Positions 52,258-60,686 of a stretch of 64,000 nt of DNA are shown here, in pieces. Each line of letters begins with the position of its first letter. The stretch's first letter is position 1. Where the stretch lies: contig NZ_CP009621.1 of the NCBI RefSeq assembly GCF_000973725.1, positions 1,679,501 through 1,743,500 on the forward strand, written 5' to 3'. The translations under genes were made by a program, and so were the position numbers. The stretch comes from Pontibacter korlensis. GTDB lineage: Bacteria > Bacteroidota > Bacteroidia > Cytophagales > Hymenobacteraceae. Below the pieces are notes generated by a model. The model ran no database searches and was not told the origin of the DNA. It saw only the letters and a list, made by a program, of their open reading frames with translations.

Positions 52258-52767
52258 ATGGCAGAAAATTATATCTCAGACTTCGGAACCATCCTGCTCT
52301 TTCTAGTAGGCGGGGCTATCTTTGTGGTGATCGGCCTGCTCACCAGCAGCCTTGTACGCCCTAAAAGCCCGAATCCGGAGAAGCTGACAACCTACGAATC
52401 AGGAGAGGAACCCATAGGAAATGCATGGGTACAATTTAACCCACGCTTTTACGTGGTGGCGCTCATCTTCATTATTTTTGATGTGGAGCTAGCCTTTCTG
52501 TTCCCATGGGCTACGGTGTTCGGGCGGAAGGAACTGATAGAAGCGACAGATGGTTTTTGGGGATGGTTTTCGCTCATTGAGATGTTCATTTTTATAGGAG
52601 TACTGGTGCTGGGGCTGGCTTATGCTTGGGCCAAGGGTCACCTTGACTGGATTAAACCACAGCCCGTGGTACCCAAAAGCCGTTCTAAGATACCGATGGA
52701 TGTATACCAGCGCGTGAACGAGCGGAAGTATGAGACCAGAAAGCCACAGCAGCAAGAAGGAGAATAG
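52258..52767 (+). CDS. nuoA: NADH-quinone oxidoreductase subunit A
   Basis: Membrane subunit of complex I. The 169-residue protein has three helices (about 11-33, 68-90, 97-122) and the family pattern [20 protein letters not shown] followed by [23 protein letters not shown]. Its C-terminal tail (about 125-169) is longer than in E. coli and rich in charged residues. nuoB starts three bases after the stop. First gene of the nuoABC block. Confidence 0.95.
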   Translation: MAENYISDFGTILLFLVGGAIFVVIGLLTSSLVRPKSPNPEKLTTYESGEEPIGNAWVQFNPRFYVVALIFIIFDVELAFLFPWATVFGRKELIEATDGFWGWFSLIEMFIFIGVLVLGLAYAWAKGHLDWIKPQPVVPKSRSKIPMDVYQRVNERKYETRKPQQQEGE

Positions 52768-52770
52768 TAT

Positions 52771-53346
52771 ATGAATTTACCACAGGATAAGACTGGAGAA
52801 GGCGGCGTAGTAATCACCAAGCTCGACGATCTGCTCAACTGGGCGCGACTGACCTCGCTGTTCCCGATGGGTTTTGGCTTGGCCTGCTGCGCTATTGAAA
52901 TGATGGGTGCTTATGCCTCAGGTTACGACTTAGACCGCTTCGGCATTATACCACGTGCCTCTCCGCGGCAGTCGGATGTAATGATTGTGGCAGGTACGGT
53001 TACCTTCAAAATGGCCGACCGTGTGCGCCGCCTCTACGAGCAGATGCCGGAGCCGCGATACGTCATTTCTATGGGGAGCTGCTCTAACTGTGGCGGCCCT
53101 TACTGGGAGCACGGCTACCACGTGGTAAAAGGTGTAGACAGAGTTATACCGGTGGACGTGTATGTGCCAGGCTGTCCACCACGCCCGGAGGCACTGATCG
53201 GTGGCTTTTTAAAGCTACAGGAAATCATCCGAAAAGAAACTATACGCGCCCCAAGGGCCGTGCAGCAAATTATGGCCAAGCGTGCACAGCAAGGCCAACC
53301 AGTAGATGATGCTGGTAAAGAGCTAGTTGCTGTTCATCATTCATAA
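52771..53346 (+). CDS. nuoB: NADH-quinone oxidoreductase subunit B
   Basis: Peripheral-arm subunit carrying the terminal 4Fe-4S cluster N2. The 191 residues include [11 protein letters not shown] (paired Cys ligands), [19 protein letters not shown] and [16 protein letters not shown]. Three bases separate it from nuoA and 17 from nuoC. The last ~25 residues form a short extra tail. Confidence 0.96.
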   Translation: MNLPQDKTGEGGVVITKLDDLLNWARLTSLFPMGFGLACCAIEMMGAYASGYDLDRFGIIPRASPRQSDVMIVAGTVTFKMADRVRRLYEQMPEPRYVISMGSCSNCGGPYWEHGYHVVKGVDRVIPVDVYVPGCPPRPEALIGGFLKLQEIIRKETIRAPRAVQQIMAKRAQQGQPVDDAGKELVAVHHS

Positions 53347-53363
53347 ATTAAATTATTAAAGAG

Positions 53364-53960
53364 GTGCAGTTCGAGGAGCTACAGCAGTTTATAGTTGATA
53401 AGTTTGGCGCAGAGGTTATACTTGAAGCAAAGACCGGTGCCCTGCAGCCATACCTGGTGCTACAGACGGAGCGCCTGTCAGAGGTATGCCTGGAGCTGCA
53501 CGACAACGAGCAAACCTACTTCGATTTTCTTTCCTGCATTACGGGTATAGATAACGGTCCTGAGGCAGGTACTATGGAGGTAGCTTACAACCTTTATTCT
53601 ATCCCTTACGACCACCACCTGACGCTGAAAGTACGGGTGCCGCGGAACAATGCGCCGGAAGAGGTGCTGCCGCAGGTGCCTACCATTACCCACATCTGGC
53701 GTACTGCTGACTGGCATGAGCGCGAGGTATTTGATATGTTCGGCATCCTTTTTAAAGATCATCCTGACATGCGTCGCATCCTCTGTGCCGCTGATTGGGA
53801 AGGTCACCCGCTCCGCAAAGACTATAAGTTGCAGGAGTACTACCACGGCATCAAAGTGCCTTTCGACCAGCATAATGAACTTAATGGCTTTAGAGGTGAG
53901 CCGCAATGGCTGGTGGGGCAGCCTACTCCTTTTTCGGATAAGCGGGAGAAGCCTGAGTAA
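53364..53960 (+). CDS. nuoC: NADH-quinone oxidoreductase subunit C
   Basis: A 198-residue peripheral subunit (30 kDa family). The signature is HIWRTADWHEREVFDMFGI (about 112-130), followed by RRILCAADWEGHPLRKDY. The start is GTG at 53364. In most Bacteroidota the next gene is nuoD; here it is 3.5 kb away. The 3' end overlaps on the opposite strand with the read-through tail of the DUF559 frame. Confidence 0.95.
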   Translation: MQFEELQQFIVDKFGAEVILEAKTGALQPYLVLQTERLSEVCLELHDNEQTYFDFLSCITGIDNGPEAGTMEVAYNLYSIPYDHHLTLKVRVPRNNAPEEVLPQVPTITHIWRTADWHEREVFDMFGILFKDHPDMRRILCAADWEGHPLRKDYKLQEYYHGIKVPFDQHNELNGFRGEPQWLVGQPTPFSDKREKPE

Positions 53961-54348
53961 TACCGGATCCAACCACCCCTAGCCCCTCCTTGTCTAAGGC
54001 GGGGAACTTTATGATTTCTTGTAGCACAGCTTCTAAGTGATGAAAAATATCTTTGTGCTCGAAGCGTAGTAGTTTTATACCTAGGCCAGCTAACTCTTCG
54101 TCTCTTTCCTGATCTGCTTGTTGAGCAGCGGAATGTATGTGTACTTGCCCATCTAATTCTATTGCAATTTCTTCAGAAGGACAATAAAAGTCTAAAATGT
54201 AGTTACCGATACTGTGCTGCCGTCTGAATTTTTGCCCTTGAAGTTGCCCACTTTTCAAATACTTCCACAACTCTCCTTCAGCCGGGGGTGAGTTGTTCCT
54301 TAGTATCTTACGATTTTCTTTTAAGTAAGCTCTGTGATGCAGTTTCAT
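53923..54348 (-). CDS. DUF559 endonuclease-domain protein, flanked by inverted repeats
   Basis: Start taken at 54348 (MKLHHRAYLKENRKILRNN), the usual beginning of the family. The ~141 residues show the Vsr-like PD-(D/E)XK fold: PAEGELWKYLKSGQLQGQKF, RRQHSIGNYILDFYCPSEEI (catalytic Asp in LDFYCP), AIELDGQVH (second acidic residue) and a final LGIKLLRFEHKDIFHHLEAV. The frame runs on through the left repeat: the last ~27 residues (from FPALDKEGLGVVG) are translated repeat and end inside nuoC on the opposite strand. DUF559 proteins are of unproven function; the Vsr relatives nick DNA at mismatches. Confidence 0.82.
   Translation of the reverse strand: MKLHHRAYLKENRKILRNNSPPAEGELWKYLKSGQLQGQKFRRQHSIGNYILDFYCPSEEIAIELDGQVHIHSAAQQADQERDEELAGLGIKLLRFEHKDIFHHLEAVLQEIIKFPALDKEGLGVVGSGITQASPAYPKKE
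53970..54008 (+). repeat. palindromic repeat, copy A (left arm of the DUF559 unit)
   Basis: 39 bases beginning CAACCACCCCTAGCCCCTCC and ending in GGGGAACT, starting 10 bp after the nuoC stop. The copy at 54394-54432 is its inverse with 35 of 39 positions identical. Its interior CCCCTCCTT...AAGGCGGGG is itself an imperfect palindrome. Confidence 0.85.
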
Positions 54349-54393
54349 CCTCACTGATAAGTTGCTATGCCAATATAACCGGGGCAGCGCAAT

Positions 54394-54432
54394 AATTCTC
54401 CGCCTTAGAAAAGGAGGGGCTAGGGGTAGTTG
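54394..54432 (-). repeat. palindromic repeat, copy B (right arm of the DUF559 unit)
   Basis: Inverse of copy A (four mismatches in 39). Together A and B enclose about 385 bp that contain just the DUF559 gene, giving a unit of about 463 bp. Confidence 0.85.
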
Positions 54433-54451
54433 AATAACAAGCGATAAAAAC

Positions 54452-54489
54452 AAAACAGGCCGCTGGTTATACTTCCAGCGGCCTGTTTT
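54452..54489 (-). terminator. intrinsic terminator of the SPFH gene
   Basis: 15-bp perfect stem AAAACAGGCCGCTGG with an 8-base loop that contains TATACTT; T-rich on the minus strand. Confidence 0.88.
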
Positions 54490-54504
54490 TATATTTGGCT
54501 ATAC

Positions 54505-55305
54505 TTACTGCACATTTTTGAAGAAGGTTGGGGAGTTGCCGTAGAGCGGGGTACGACCATCCCATTTCTCGATGAACTGCTGCTGTATGAGCAGTGGCGT
54601 GAGGGTGCGCTGACGTAGTTCGTTGGCGCGGGCTTCGGCCTCGGCTTCTACTATTTTCTTGCGGGCCTGCGCCTCGGCAACTTTCAATTCGTTCTCTACC
54701 TGCAAGGCTTGCTGCACGGCACGGTTCTTCAGATTCACGGCCTTCACGATCTCGTCAGGGTATTGCAGACCACTGGTCATTTGCTCTAATGCAAAGCCTT
54801 CCCTGCGCAGCAACTCACCCAGCGCATGTTGCACCTTGTCCTCAAAAGACTGACGGTTGGAAATAATACTGTCGGTGGTATATAAGTTAAATTGGATGCG
54901 AAAGGCATCGCGGGTATAGTTGAAGAGCGTTGTTTTTGTTATCTGGTCAACATCCTTTCTATACTTCGAAAAGATTCTGGGGCTCTCGCCCGGGCTTACC
55001 CTGAACGACATGGTCGGGTCTACAGTAAATACTGATCCGTCCTTAGCATTTACGGTAAAGGCAGGATAGTCTACGGTCTGTACGAAGGTCGGGAACTGGA
55101 ACACCTCTTCGGTGAAAGGATTGTACCACACGCGGCCTGTTACCAGGCTTACGTCCTGCACACCCTTGTCGGTACCGTAGAGCTTTACAAGTATACCCTC
55201 GTGGCCTGCATCAATGCGGGTGCAGGATTTCATGGCGGTGATGGAGAAAACGAGTATAAGAATGAAACTGAGGCTCCAGGTAAAGAGCTGACGGGCATTA
55301 TTCAT
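54505..55305 (-). CDS. SPFH/prohibitin-like membrane protein
   Basis: A 266-residue protein: one N-terminal membrane helix (about 9-25), the SPFH/band-7 domain (about 28-190, with IDAGHEGILVKLYGTDKGV and FTVDPTMSFRVSPGE), and a coiled-coil with AEAQARKKIVEAEAEARANEL (in pieces, about 208-232). Prohibitin-like proteins form large ring assemblies that hold membrane proteases. The start is three bases from the small gene upstream; both form an operon on the strand opposite to nuo. Confidence 0.88.
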   Translation of the reverse strand: MNNARQLFTWSLSFILILVFSITAMKSCTRIDAGHEGILVKLYGTDKGVQDVSLVTGRVWYNPFTEEVFQFPTFVQTVDYPAFTVNAKDGSVFTVDPTMSFRVSPGESPRIFSKYRKDVDQITKTTLFNYTRDAFRIQFNLYTTDSIISNRQSFEDKVQHALGELLRREGFALEQMTSGLQYPDEIVKAVNLKNRAVQQALQVENELKVAEAQARKKIVEAEAEARANELRQRTLTPLLIQQQFIEKWDGRTPLYGNSPTFFKNVQ

Positions 55306-55307
55306 GG

Positions 55308-55496
55308 TTAAGCTTTAAGTTTGTTAAGGGAAAAACGGATGACAAAGAAGTTGGCTACAACGAGCACGAGCAGCAGCCCAAGGCCGATGGCTACTTTGAG
55401 ATCAGACGGCTGCCGCACCATAGAGGCAATTTCTGTAAAGGTCAAGATGTCGACCAGGAGCAGCAAGACAAGCAGGAGGATGTAAGCGAATTTCAT
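55308..55496 (-). CDS. small two-helix membrane protein
   Basis: Start taken at 55496 (MKFAYILLLVLLLLVDILTF). The 62 residues are two membrane helices (about 3-19 and 34-54) joined by a short polar loop (EIASMVRQPSDLK). It ends two bases before the SPFH gene and is surely co-transcribed. Unknown family. Confidence 0.65.
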   Translation of the reverse strand: MKFAYILLLVLLLLVDILTFTEIASMVRQPSDLKVAIGLGLLLVLVVANFFVIRFSLNKLKA

Positions 55497-55510
55497 TGAA
55501 AAGTATATTG

Positions 55511-55943
55511 TTAACACAATATACTAAAAACCTTTTGTTCTTTCACTTCTTTAAAGCCAATAGCCTTGTAAAATGCATGGGTATCGGTTCTTTGGGTGTT
55601 GCATCGCACCCTTACTTGACTTACTCCCCCTTTGCTTTGCCCACTCCCGCACCTTCTCCACCAGCTTTCGGCCGGCTCCTGTTCTTCTGTAGCTCTCATC
55701 TATTATCAAACCGCCTATCTCCACAAAAGCACCCGATTCCAGACGCAAAGTATAAAACCCATGTATCCAGCCGACCAGTTTATCGTCCAGCACTGCTCCG
55801 AAGGCACAATGGTCTTCGCTGTCGAAGATTTCCTGCAGCCATACTTTGGTTTCTGCAGCAGATGCTGAGTAGCCGAGTTGGGAAGAGAGGAAGGTGATGG
55901 CTTCGGCGTCAATGCTGGTGAGTAATTTGAGATGCAGGTTCAT
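55511..55943 (-). pseudogene. GNAT acetyltransferase with frameshift
   Basis: The first frame gives a normal GNAT N-terminal part (SAAETKVWLQEIFDSEDHCA, GGLIIDESYRRTGAGRKLVE with the acetyl-CoA loop RRTGAG). After WAKQRG the sense passes to another frame: GVSQVRVRCNTQRTDTHAFY, then AIGFKEVKEQKVFSI, the usual GNAT end. The switch lies at a run of five G on the minus strand (about 55629-55633). A one-base error in the run is as likely as decay. Confidence 0.75.
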
Positions 55944-55977
55944 GGCATAGTGAGACCTTTCTTCGCTGGCGCGAGCC

Positions 55978-57291
55978 CAATGTCATTCAGTTAAGGAATT
56001 TAATCTTATGTGCATTGCTTTTTCTTTCATGAGAAAGAGCAGATTATTTGTCGCGTAAGGGGGTTTTAATGGTAAATGCGGTGGACGCCAAGTATAAAAG
56101 CAGGTCGCAAGACTTCACCAGGAAGCGTGTACTACCTTTTAAGCTATTGGCGGTTTTGATGGCTCTACAAAAGCCTGGCTCTGGAGATAGGAGAGTTCTT
56201 CAAGGAGCCTGCCCAACCGAAGGTGAGCTTAAGCCTGGGTGCTTGCACGCAGGCCAGGCAGAAGCCTTCACCGACCTTACTCCACACCTTCAACCTGGCG
56301 TTTTACACAGATAATGATGAAAGGGCAGGGCTGTTAAAGTGTATGCGCATCCTGGCCGCAGACGGCTCCACGCTGGACCTGCCCTTTAGCTCGGGGTTGG
56401 CAGCAGCCTACGGCACCCACAGCAACCACCTGTTACATCACGGTGATGCATGATCTGCCTAACGGTATGGTCATAGACGGGGTGCTGCAACCTTTTGCCC
56501 AGGGAGAGCCTTCTGCCGCCTTAAAGCACCTGAGCTGGGCGGGTGATTTGTTGGTCTATGACCGCAACTATGCTTCATTTGAGGTGGTCTGTGAGCACCA
56601 ACAGTGTAACATGCATGTGCTCATGCGCCTGAGGTCGTCTTTCAGCCAGCAGGTAAAGACCTTTGCCCAATCAGCCGAAGATGATGCAGTGGTAGCCATC
56701 AGGCCGGGGGAGAATATGCCCGTCAAAGATAAAGCCTATGGCAGGAACACCGCCGTACAGGTTCGGCTGGTGAAGTCTGGGCTGGATAACGGGCAGGTGG
56801 CCCTGCTGCTTACCACACCTCCGGGTAAAGAGGAGTTTCCTGTAGAATGCTTAAAGCAGGTCTATGCGCTGCGCCGGGGAGTAGAGACCGCTTACGATGT
56901 GTGCTCAGGGGGGAGTGCTTCTCTGGCTTTAGCCAGGCAGCCACTGCGCAGGCCTTCTACATAAGTTTGTTTTTGATGAACATGCAGGCCTTGCTGGCAG
57001 ATGAGCTGCAACAAGAGCCGAAAGACCGCTACAGCCACAGCAAGCTGGCCTACAGGATCAACCCGGCAACTGCCGTAGGGCATCTGAAGAAAAATGTAGT
57101 AGCCTTACGCACTTCGGATTCGCCGCAGCAAATACTGCCAGAACTCAAGGAAAGTTTTCTACAGCATGTAGAGCCAGTAAGGCCAGGCAGAAAATACCCA
57201 CGCCAGAAAGATAAGTACCGCCACCGAAAGACCCCGGTCTTGATGAAAAACAGAAAGAACGTACTATAAAACCCTTAACTTAATGACATTG
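55978..57291 (+). mobile_element. IS4-type insertion sequence remnant
   Basis: About 1314 bp bounded by a 19-bp terminal inverted repeat CAATGTCATTCAGTTAAGG with one mismatch (55978-55996 and 57273-57291). It carries a DDE transposase in at least four frames. No clear target duplication was found. It lies between the broken GNAT gene and nuoD. Confidence 0.78.
56048..57269 (+). pseudogene. IS4 family transposase, multiply frameshifted
   Basis: Successive pieces in different frames: FTRKRVLPFKLLAVLMALQK; a section ending MRILAADGSTLDLPFSS (first catalytic Asp); LLVYDRNYASFEVV (second Asp); and YALRRGVETAYDVC (the Y-R-E signature) followed, in another frame, by FSGFSQAATAQAFYISLFLM. At least three frameshifts are needed to join them. 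The C-terminus is a basic tail (RPGRKYPRQKDKYRHRKT). Inactive. Confidence 0.8.
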
Positions 57292-57441
57292 AGCGCGCAC
57301 TAGCGGGGAAGTTTAGGATTATTAAATTTACTATATTTTAGAAATTATATAATAGTATTTCTCGTATATATTGGTGCTTTTAATAAACCCCTGCATAAAT
57401 CCCCCTTTTTTCCGACCTTTGTAGCGACATATTCTACAGTA

Positions 57442-58656
57442 TTGGAAAGTAAATCAACCATATATAAAAGTTACCTGCTGCAGTCGGAGCCGAACAAGTT
57501 CAGCCAGGATGCGCTGAAGGCCGGTGAGATGATTGTGAACATGGGGCCGCAACACCCGAGTACGCACGGGGTACTGCGCCTGGAGGTGGTCACCGACGGC
57601 GAAATCATTCAGGAGGTGGTGCCGCATATTGGCTACCTGCACCGCTGTTTCGAGAAGCATGCCGAGAACATGGCTTATAACCAGACCATACCCTACGTGG
57701 ATCGCATGGATTACTTGGCTGCCATGAATTCGGAGCATGTGTGGTGCATGGGCGTGGAGAAGCTACTAGGCATTACCGATCAGATTCCGAAGCGGGTGGA
57801 GTATATACGCGTGCTGGTAACGGAGCTGAACCGCATTGCCTCTCACTTTATAGCCATCGGTACCTACGCTATTGACATCGGAGCTTTTACACCGTTCCTG
57901 TGGCTGGTGCGCGACCGCGAGCATATTCAGCGCTTGCTAGAGTGGGTATGTGGGGCGCGTATGCTCTATAACTACATCTGGGTAGGCGGCTTATACTACG
58001 ATTTGCCTATTGGGTTTGAGGAGCGTTGCCGCGAGTTTATAGACTACCTGCAGCCCAAGCTCGACGAGCTGGATACTATACTTCTCAGCAATAAAATCTT
58101 TATAGATCGTACGGCCAATGTAGGCATACTTCCGCTGGATGTGGCGATCAATTACGGCTGCTCCGGCCCAATGCTGCGTGGTTCCGGCTTGAAACACGAC
58201 CTGCGTCGCGTGGATGGCTACAGCGTTTATCCGGAACTGGACTTTGAAGTGCCGATAGGGCAGGGGCTTGCTGGAACCATCGGTGATTGCTGGGACCGCA
58301 ACTATGTGCGTGCGCTCGAATGCCGTGAGTCAGTTAAAATCATCCGCCAGTGCCTCGACCAGCTTACCGGTGACTATAAACGCACTCCTGATTTTGACCC
58401 ACAGGCTGCCTGTCCGAAAAAGATGCGTATGACGGGCGCACAGGAGCTATACTTCCGTGGAGAAACACCACGTGGCGAGCTTGGCTACTACTTCCGCACC
58501 ACCGATAAGAGCGATATGCCTTTCCGCTGTAAAGGACGCTCTCCTTGCTTTTCTAACCTGTCAGTGCTGCACGAAATAAGCCGTGGCTGTATGGTGGCTG
58601 ATATGATTGCCATTGTAGGTTCGGTGGATATTGTGCTGGGAGAGTTGGACAGGTAA
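57442..58656 (+). CDS. nuoD: NADH-quinone oxidoreductase subunit D, separated from nuoABC
   Basis: The 49-kDa subunit of complex I that forms much of the quinone site. 404 residues with the family hallmarks [21 protein letters not shown] (in parts, about 34-54), [28 protein letters not shown] and a final [12 protein letters not shown]. The start is a TTG at 57442; no better ATG precedes the conserved region. The preceding 150 bp hold the end of the IS remnant, so nuoD must have its own promoter or rely on read-through; GACCTTTG at 57414-57421 is a near-match to the -7 consensus. The gene that would follow (nuoE) is not present. Confidence 0.93.
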   Translation: MESKSTIYKSYLLQSEPNKFSQDALKAGEMIVNMGPQHPSTHGVLRLEVVTDGEIIQEVVPHIGYLHRCFEKHAENMAYNQTIPYVDRMDYLAAMNSEHVWCMGVEKLLGITDQIPKRVEYIRVLVTELNRIASHFIAIGTYAIDIGAFTPFLWLVRDREHIQRLLEWVCGARMLYNYIWVGGLYYDLPIGFEERCREFIDYLQPKLDELDTILLSNKIFIDRTANVGILPLDVAINYGCSGPMLRGSGLKHDLRRVDGYSVYPELDFEVPIGQGLAGTIGDCWDRNYVRALECRESVKIIRQCLDQLTGDYKRTPDFDPQAACPKKMRMTGAQELYFRGETPRGELGYYFRTTDKSDMPFRCKGRSPCFSNLSVLHEISRGCMVADMIAIVGSVDIVLGELDR

Positions 58657-58709
58657 GTATAAGGCTATACTTGCTTGTTGACGAAAGTGCTGACTTGTGC
58701 CTTATACTT
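58655..58709. other. 11-bp inverted repeat after nuoD
   Basis: AAGTATAAGGC and its exact complement lie 33 bp apart; the arms hold the common AAGTATA motif. A small hairpin AGCTGC/GCAGCT follows at 58711-58730. Possible weak termination. Confidence 0.4.
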
Positions 58710-58819
58710 TAGCTGCTGCTTTTTGCAGCTTGAACTAAGCTATACTTGCTAGTTGCCGTTTTCCATGGCTTTACCACCTGCTCGTTTCAGTTCTGGCTGT
58801 AGTGCGCTCAAGCCCGCGA

Positions 58820-58915
58820 GCATCGCGCTGGGAGCTCTTCTTTGCTCGCTATCGCTTTTCAATCCCGCTCACGCGGGACTGGAAAACTCCAAAGGCGCTC
58901 AACCCAAGGACTGGG
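58820..58915. repeat. second dispersed repeat family, copy 2 (inverse of copy at 51935)
   Basis: Carries the same 11-base and 24-base blocks in reverse order and orientation, with a hairpin TCCCGC-TCAC-GCGGGA (58863-58878) in place of the other copy's hairpin. Copy lengths differ (73 and 96 bases), all of it in the middle. Confidence 0.65.
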
Positions 58916-58948
58916 AAACATTTCGAAGGCTGTTATGCTAACTTGAAC

Positions 58949-58983
58949 CAACTCCCCTCCTCGGAGGGTCCAAGGGTGGGTTT
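58949..58983 (-). repeat. palindromic repeat, copy C
   Basis: CAACTCCCCTCCTCGGAGGG followed by TCCAAGGGTGGG is a divergent copy of the family, in the same orientation as copy D 40 bases further on. Confidence 0.7.
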
Positions 58984-59020
58984 ACCTGAAGAGCCAATGC
59001 TACATCGAAAGCAGCTACAG

Positions 59021-59058
59021 AGTTCCCCTCCTTGGCCAAGGAGGGGAAGGGGTGGTTG
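59021..59058 (-). repeat. palindromic repeat, copy D (perfect 22-bp palindrome)
   Basis: Read on the minus strand it aligns with copy A over its whole length. The interior 59025-59046 is a perfect 22-bp palindrome centred on TTGGCCAA. Confidence 0.85.
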
Positions 59059-59120
59059 GACCCGGTGCCGAAGAAAATCCAGCTCATCCAAACATCCTGA
59101 AAATCCTGATTCTGACAAAA

Positions 59121-59147
59121 AAAAGCCTGCTTTATCAGCAGGCTTTT
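59121..59147. terminator. intrinsic terminator of lutB
   Basis: 11-bp stem AAAAGCCTGCT with a 5-base loop, flanked by A-rich sequence (T-rich on the minus strand). Confidence 0.88.
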
Positions 59148-59153
59148 CTGTTT

Positions 59154-60527
59154 CTATCCCCGTTTTTCTTTCCAGAGCTGGTTAAATGATTTTTGTGGTA
59201 CTTGCAGCGGCTCTCGGCGCTTGCTCCAGGATTCTTTCTGCACGTATCGCAGCACAAAGTTCTTGATGCTTGCTGGTGCAATATTCATCAGCCTGCGGCT
59301 CTTCATAGCCTTTAGCCACAGCTTGATGGCAGTTTTTTCCTGGCTTTCAACCAAGCCTTGGTCCACGCTCTGTTTGCGGTTAAGCAGCAGCAGGTTGTGT
59401 ATGTTGATCTTAACCGGACATACCGAAGTACAGGCGCCGCAAAGGGAACTAGCAAAGCTCAGGTGTTTGTGCTCGGCCATACCATTGTAATGCGGTGTAA
59501 TGACTGAGCCAATCGGGCCGCTGTAAGTGCTCTCATACGTGTGGCCACCAATGTTCTTGTACACAGGGCACACATTAAGGCAGGCACCGCAGCGGATGCA
59601 GTTTAAGGCTTCACGTTTCTCTGGCAAGGCCAGCAGGTCAGTGCGGCCGTTATCCAGCAGTACTACATACATCTCTTCGGGGCCGTCCTTCTCTTTAGGC
59701 TGGCGCGGACCAGTAAATATGCTGTTGTACACAGTTACGTTCTGGCCTGTGCCGCTGGTGCTCAGGAGTGGCCAGAACAAATCAAGATCCATGATGGATG
59801 GGATCATCTTCTCGATGCCCACAATAGCAATATGTGTCTTAGGGAAAGTGGTTGAAAGTCGGGCATTGCCTTCATTCTCTGTTACAGCCACACCACCCAC
59901 ATCAGCAATCAGGAAGTTACCGCCGGTTATGCCTACCTCGGCAGAAGTATATTTCTCGCGGAGCAGCTTGCGGGCTACACCTACCAGTTCTTCAGCATTT
60001 TCGGTAGGAGCGATGCCTAGCTTGCGCACAAAGAGGTCGGCAATGTCTTTTTTAGACATGTGCATGGCTGGTGTAACAATATGGTAGGGCCGTTGCTCAG
60101 CCAACTGCACAATGTACTCGCCTAAGTCTGTCTCTACAGTCTCAATGCCATTCTTCTCCAGGTACTCGTTCAGGTGAATCTCCTCCGTAATCATGGATTT
60201 GGATTTCACTACTGAGCGGGCGCGTTTGCGCTTCATAATTTCCCCGATTTCCTTCAAAGCCTCCTGTGCATCGCGGGCCCAAATTACTTTACCACCACGG
60301 GCAGTAAAGTTGGCCTCAAACTCCATGAGGTACTTGTCCAGGTTGTTGATGGTCTGGGTTTTTATATAAGAGCCACGCTCGCGGGCCAGTTCATGGTCGG
60401 TGTATTGGGTGAGGCCACGCTGCACAGCGGCATTGTACTTGCCGATGTTGAATTTGATGGTTGCGCGGTGACCTTGGTCGAATGCTTTTGTCTCTGCGTC
60501 CTGCAGAAACTGTCTCAGTTTACTCAT
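59154..60527 (-). CDS. lutB: LutB-type L-lactate oxidation iron-sulfur protein
   Basis: A 457-residue cytoplasmic protein of the LutB/LldF family: an N-terminal LUD domain (about 60-290, with VVKSKSMITEEIHLNEYLEK) and a ferredoxin-like domain with two 4Fe-4S motifs CIRCGACLNVCPVYKN and CGACTSVCPVKINIHNLL. LutA and LutC are its usual partners for lactate oxidation to pyruvate; neither is adjacent. The gene stands between the nuoD repeats and an M28 peptidase gene. Confidence 0.9.
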   Translation of the reverse strand: MSKLRQFLQDAETKAFDQGHRATIKFNIGKYNAAVQRGLTQYTDHELARERGSYIKTQTINNLDKYLMEFEANFTARGGKVIWARDAQEALKEIGEIMKRKRARSVVKSKSMITEEIHLNEYLEKNGIETVETDLGEYIVQLAEQRPYHIVTPAMHMSKKDIADLFVRKLGIAPTENAEELVGVARKLLREKYTSAEVGITGGNFLIADVGGVAVTENEGNARLSTTFPKTHIAIVGIEKMIPSIMDLDLFWPLLSTSGTGQNVTVYNSIFTGPRQPKEKDGPEEMYVVLLDNGRTDLLALPEKREALNCIRCGACLNVCPVYKNIGGHTYESTYSGPIGSVITPHYNGMAEHKHLSFASSLCGACTSVCPVKINIHNLLLLNRKQSVDQGLVESQEKTAIKLWLKAMKSRRLMNIAPASIKNFVLRYVQKESWSKRREPLQVPQKSFNQLWKEKRG

Positions 60528-60587
60528 ACTGTATCTCCCCTACGTTTTTCCGGGGCAAAGGCTACCTTTGCTCTACCCCTACAAAAG

Positions 60588-60616
60588 AAAAACACCCTTA
60601 AAGTTAGGGTGTTTTT
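60588..60616 (-). terminator. intrinsic terminator of the M28 peptidase gene
   Basis: 11-bp stem AAAAACACCCT/AGGGTGTTTTT with a 7-base loop. Confidence 0.85.
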
Positions 60617-60686
60617 CGCAAAGCTACTAAAGCTGTAGCATTTATACTTCAAACGGTTACGGTATCCGCTATAGTATTGGGTTATA

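Noticed and set aside
55965-57305. Target-site duplication of the IS4 remnant
   Set aside because: GCGCG occurs near both ends but not at matching distance; no convincing direct repeat.
58753-59185. Two overlapping open frames (62 and 127 codons) after nuoD
   Set aside because: They translate the dispersed repeats and the palindromic copies; no independent sign of coding.
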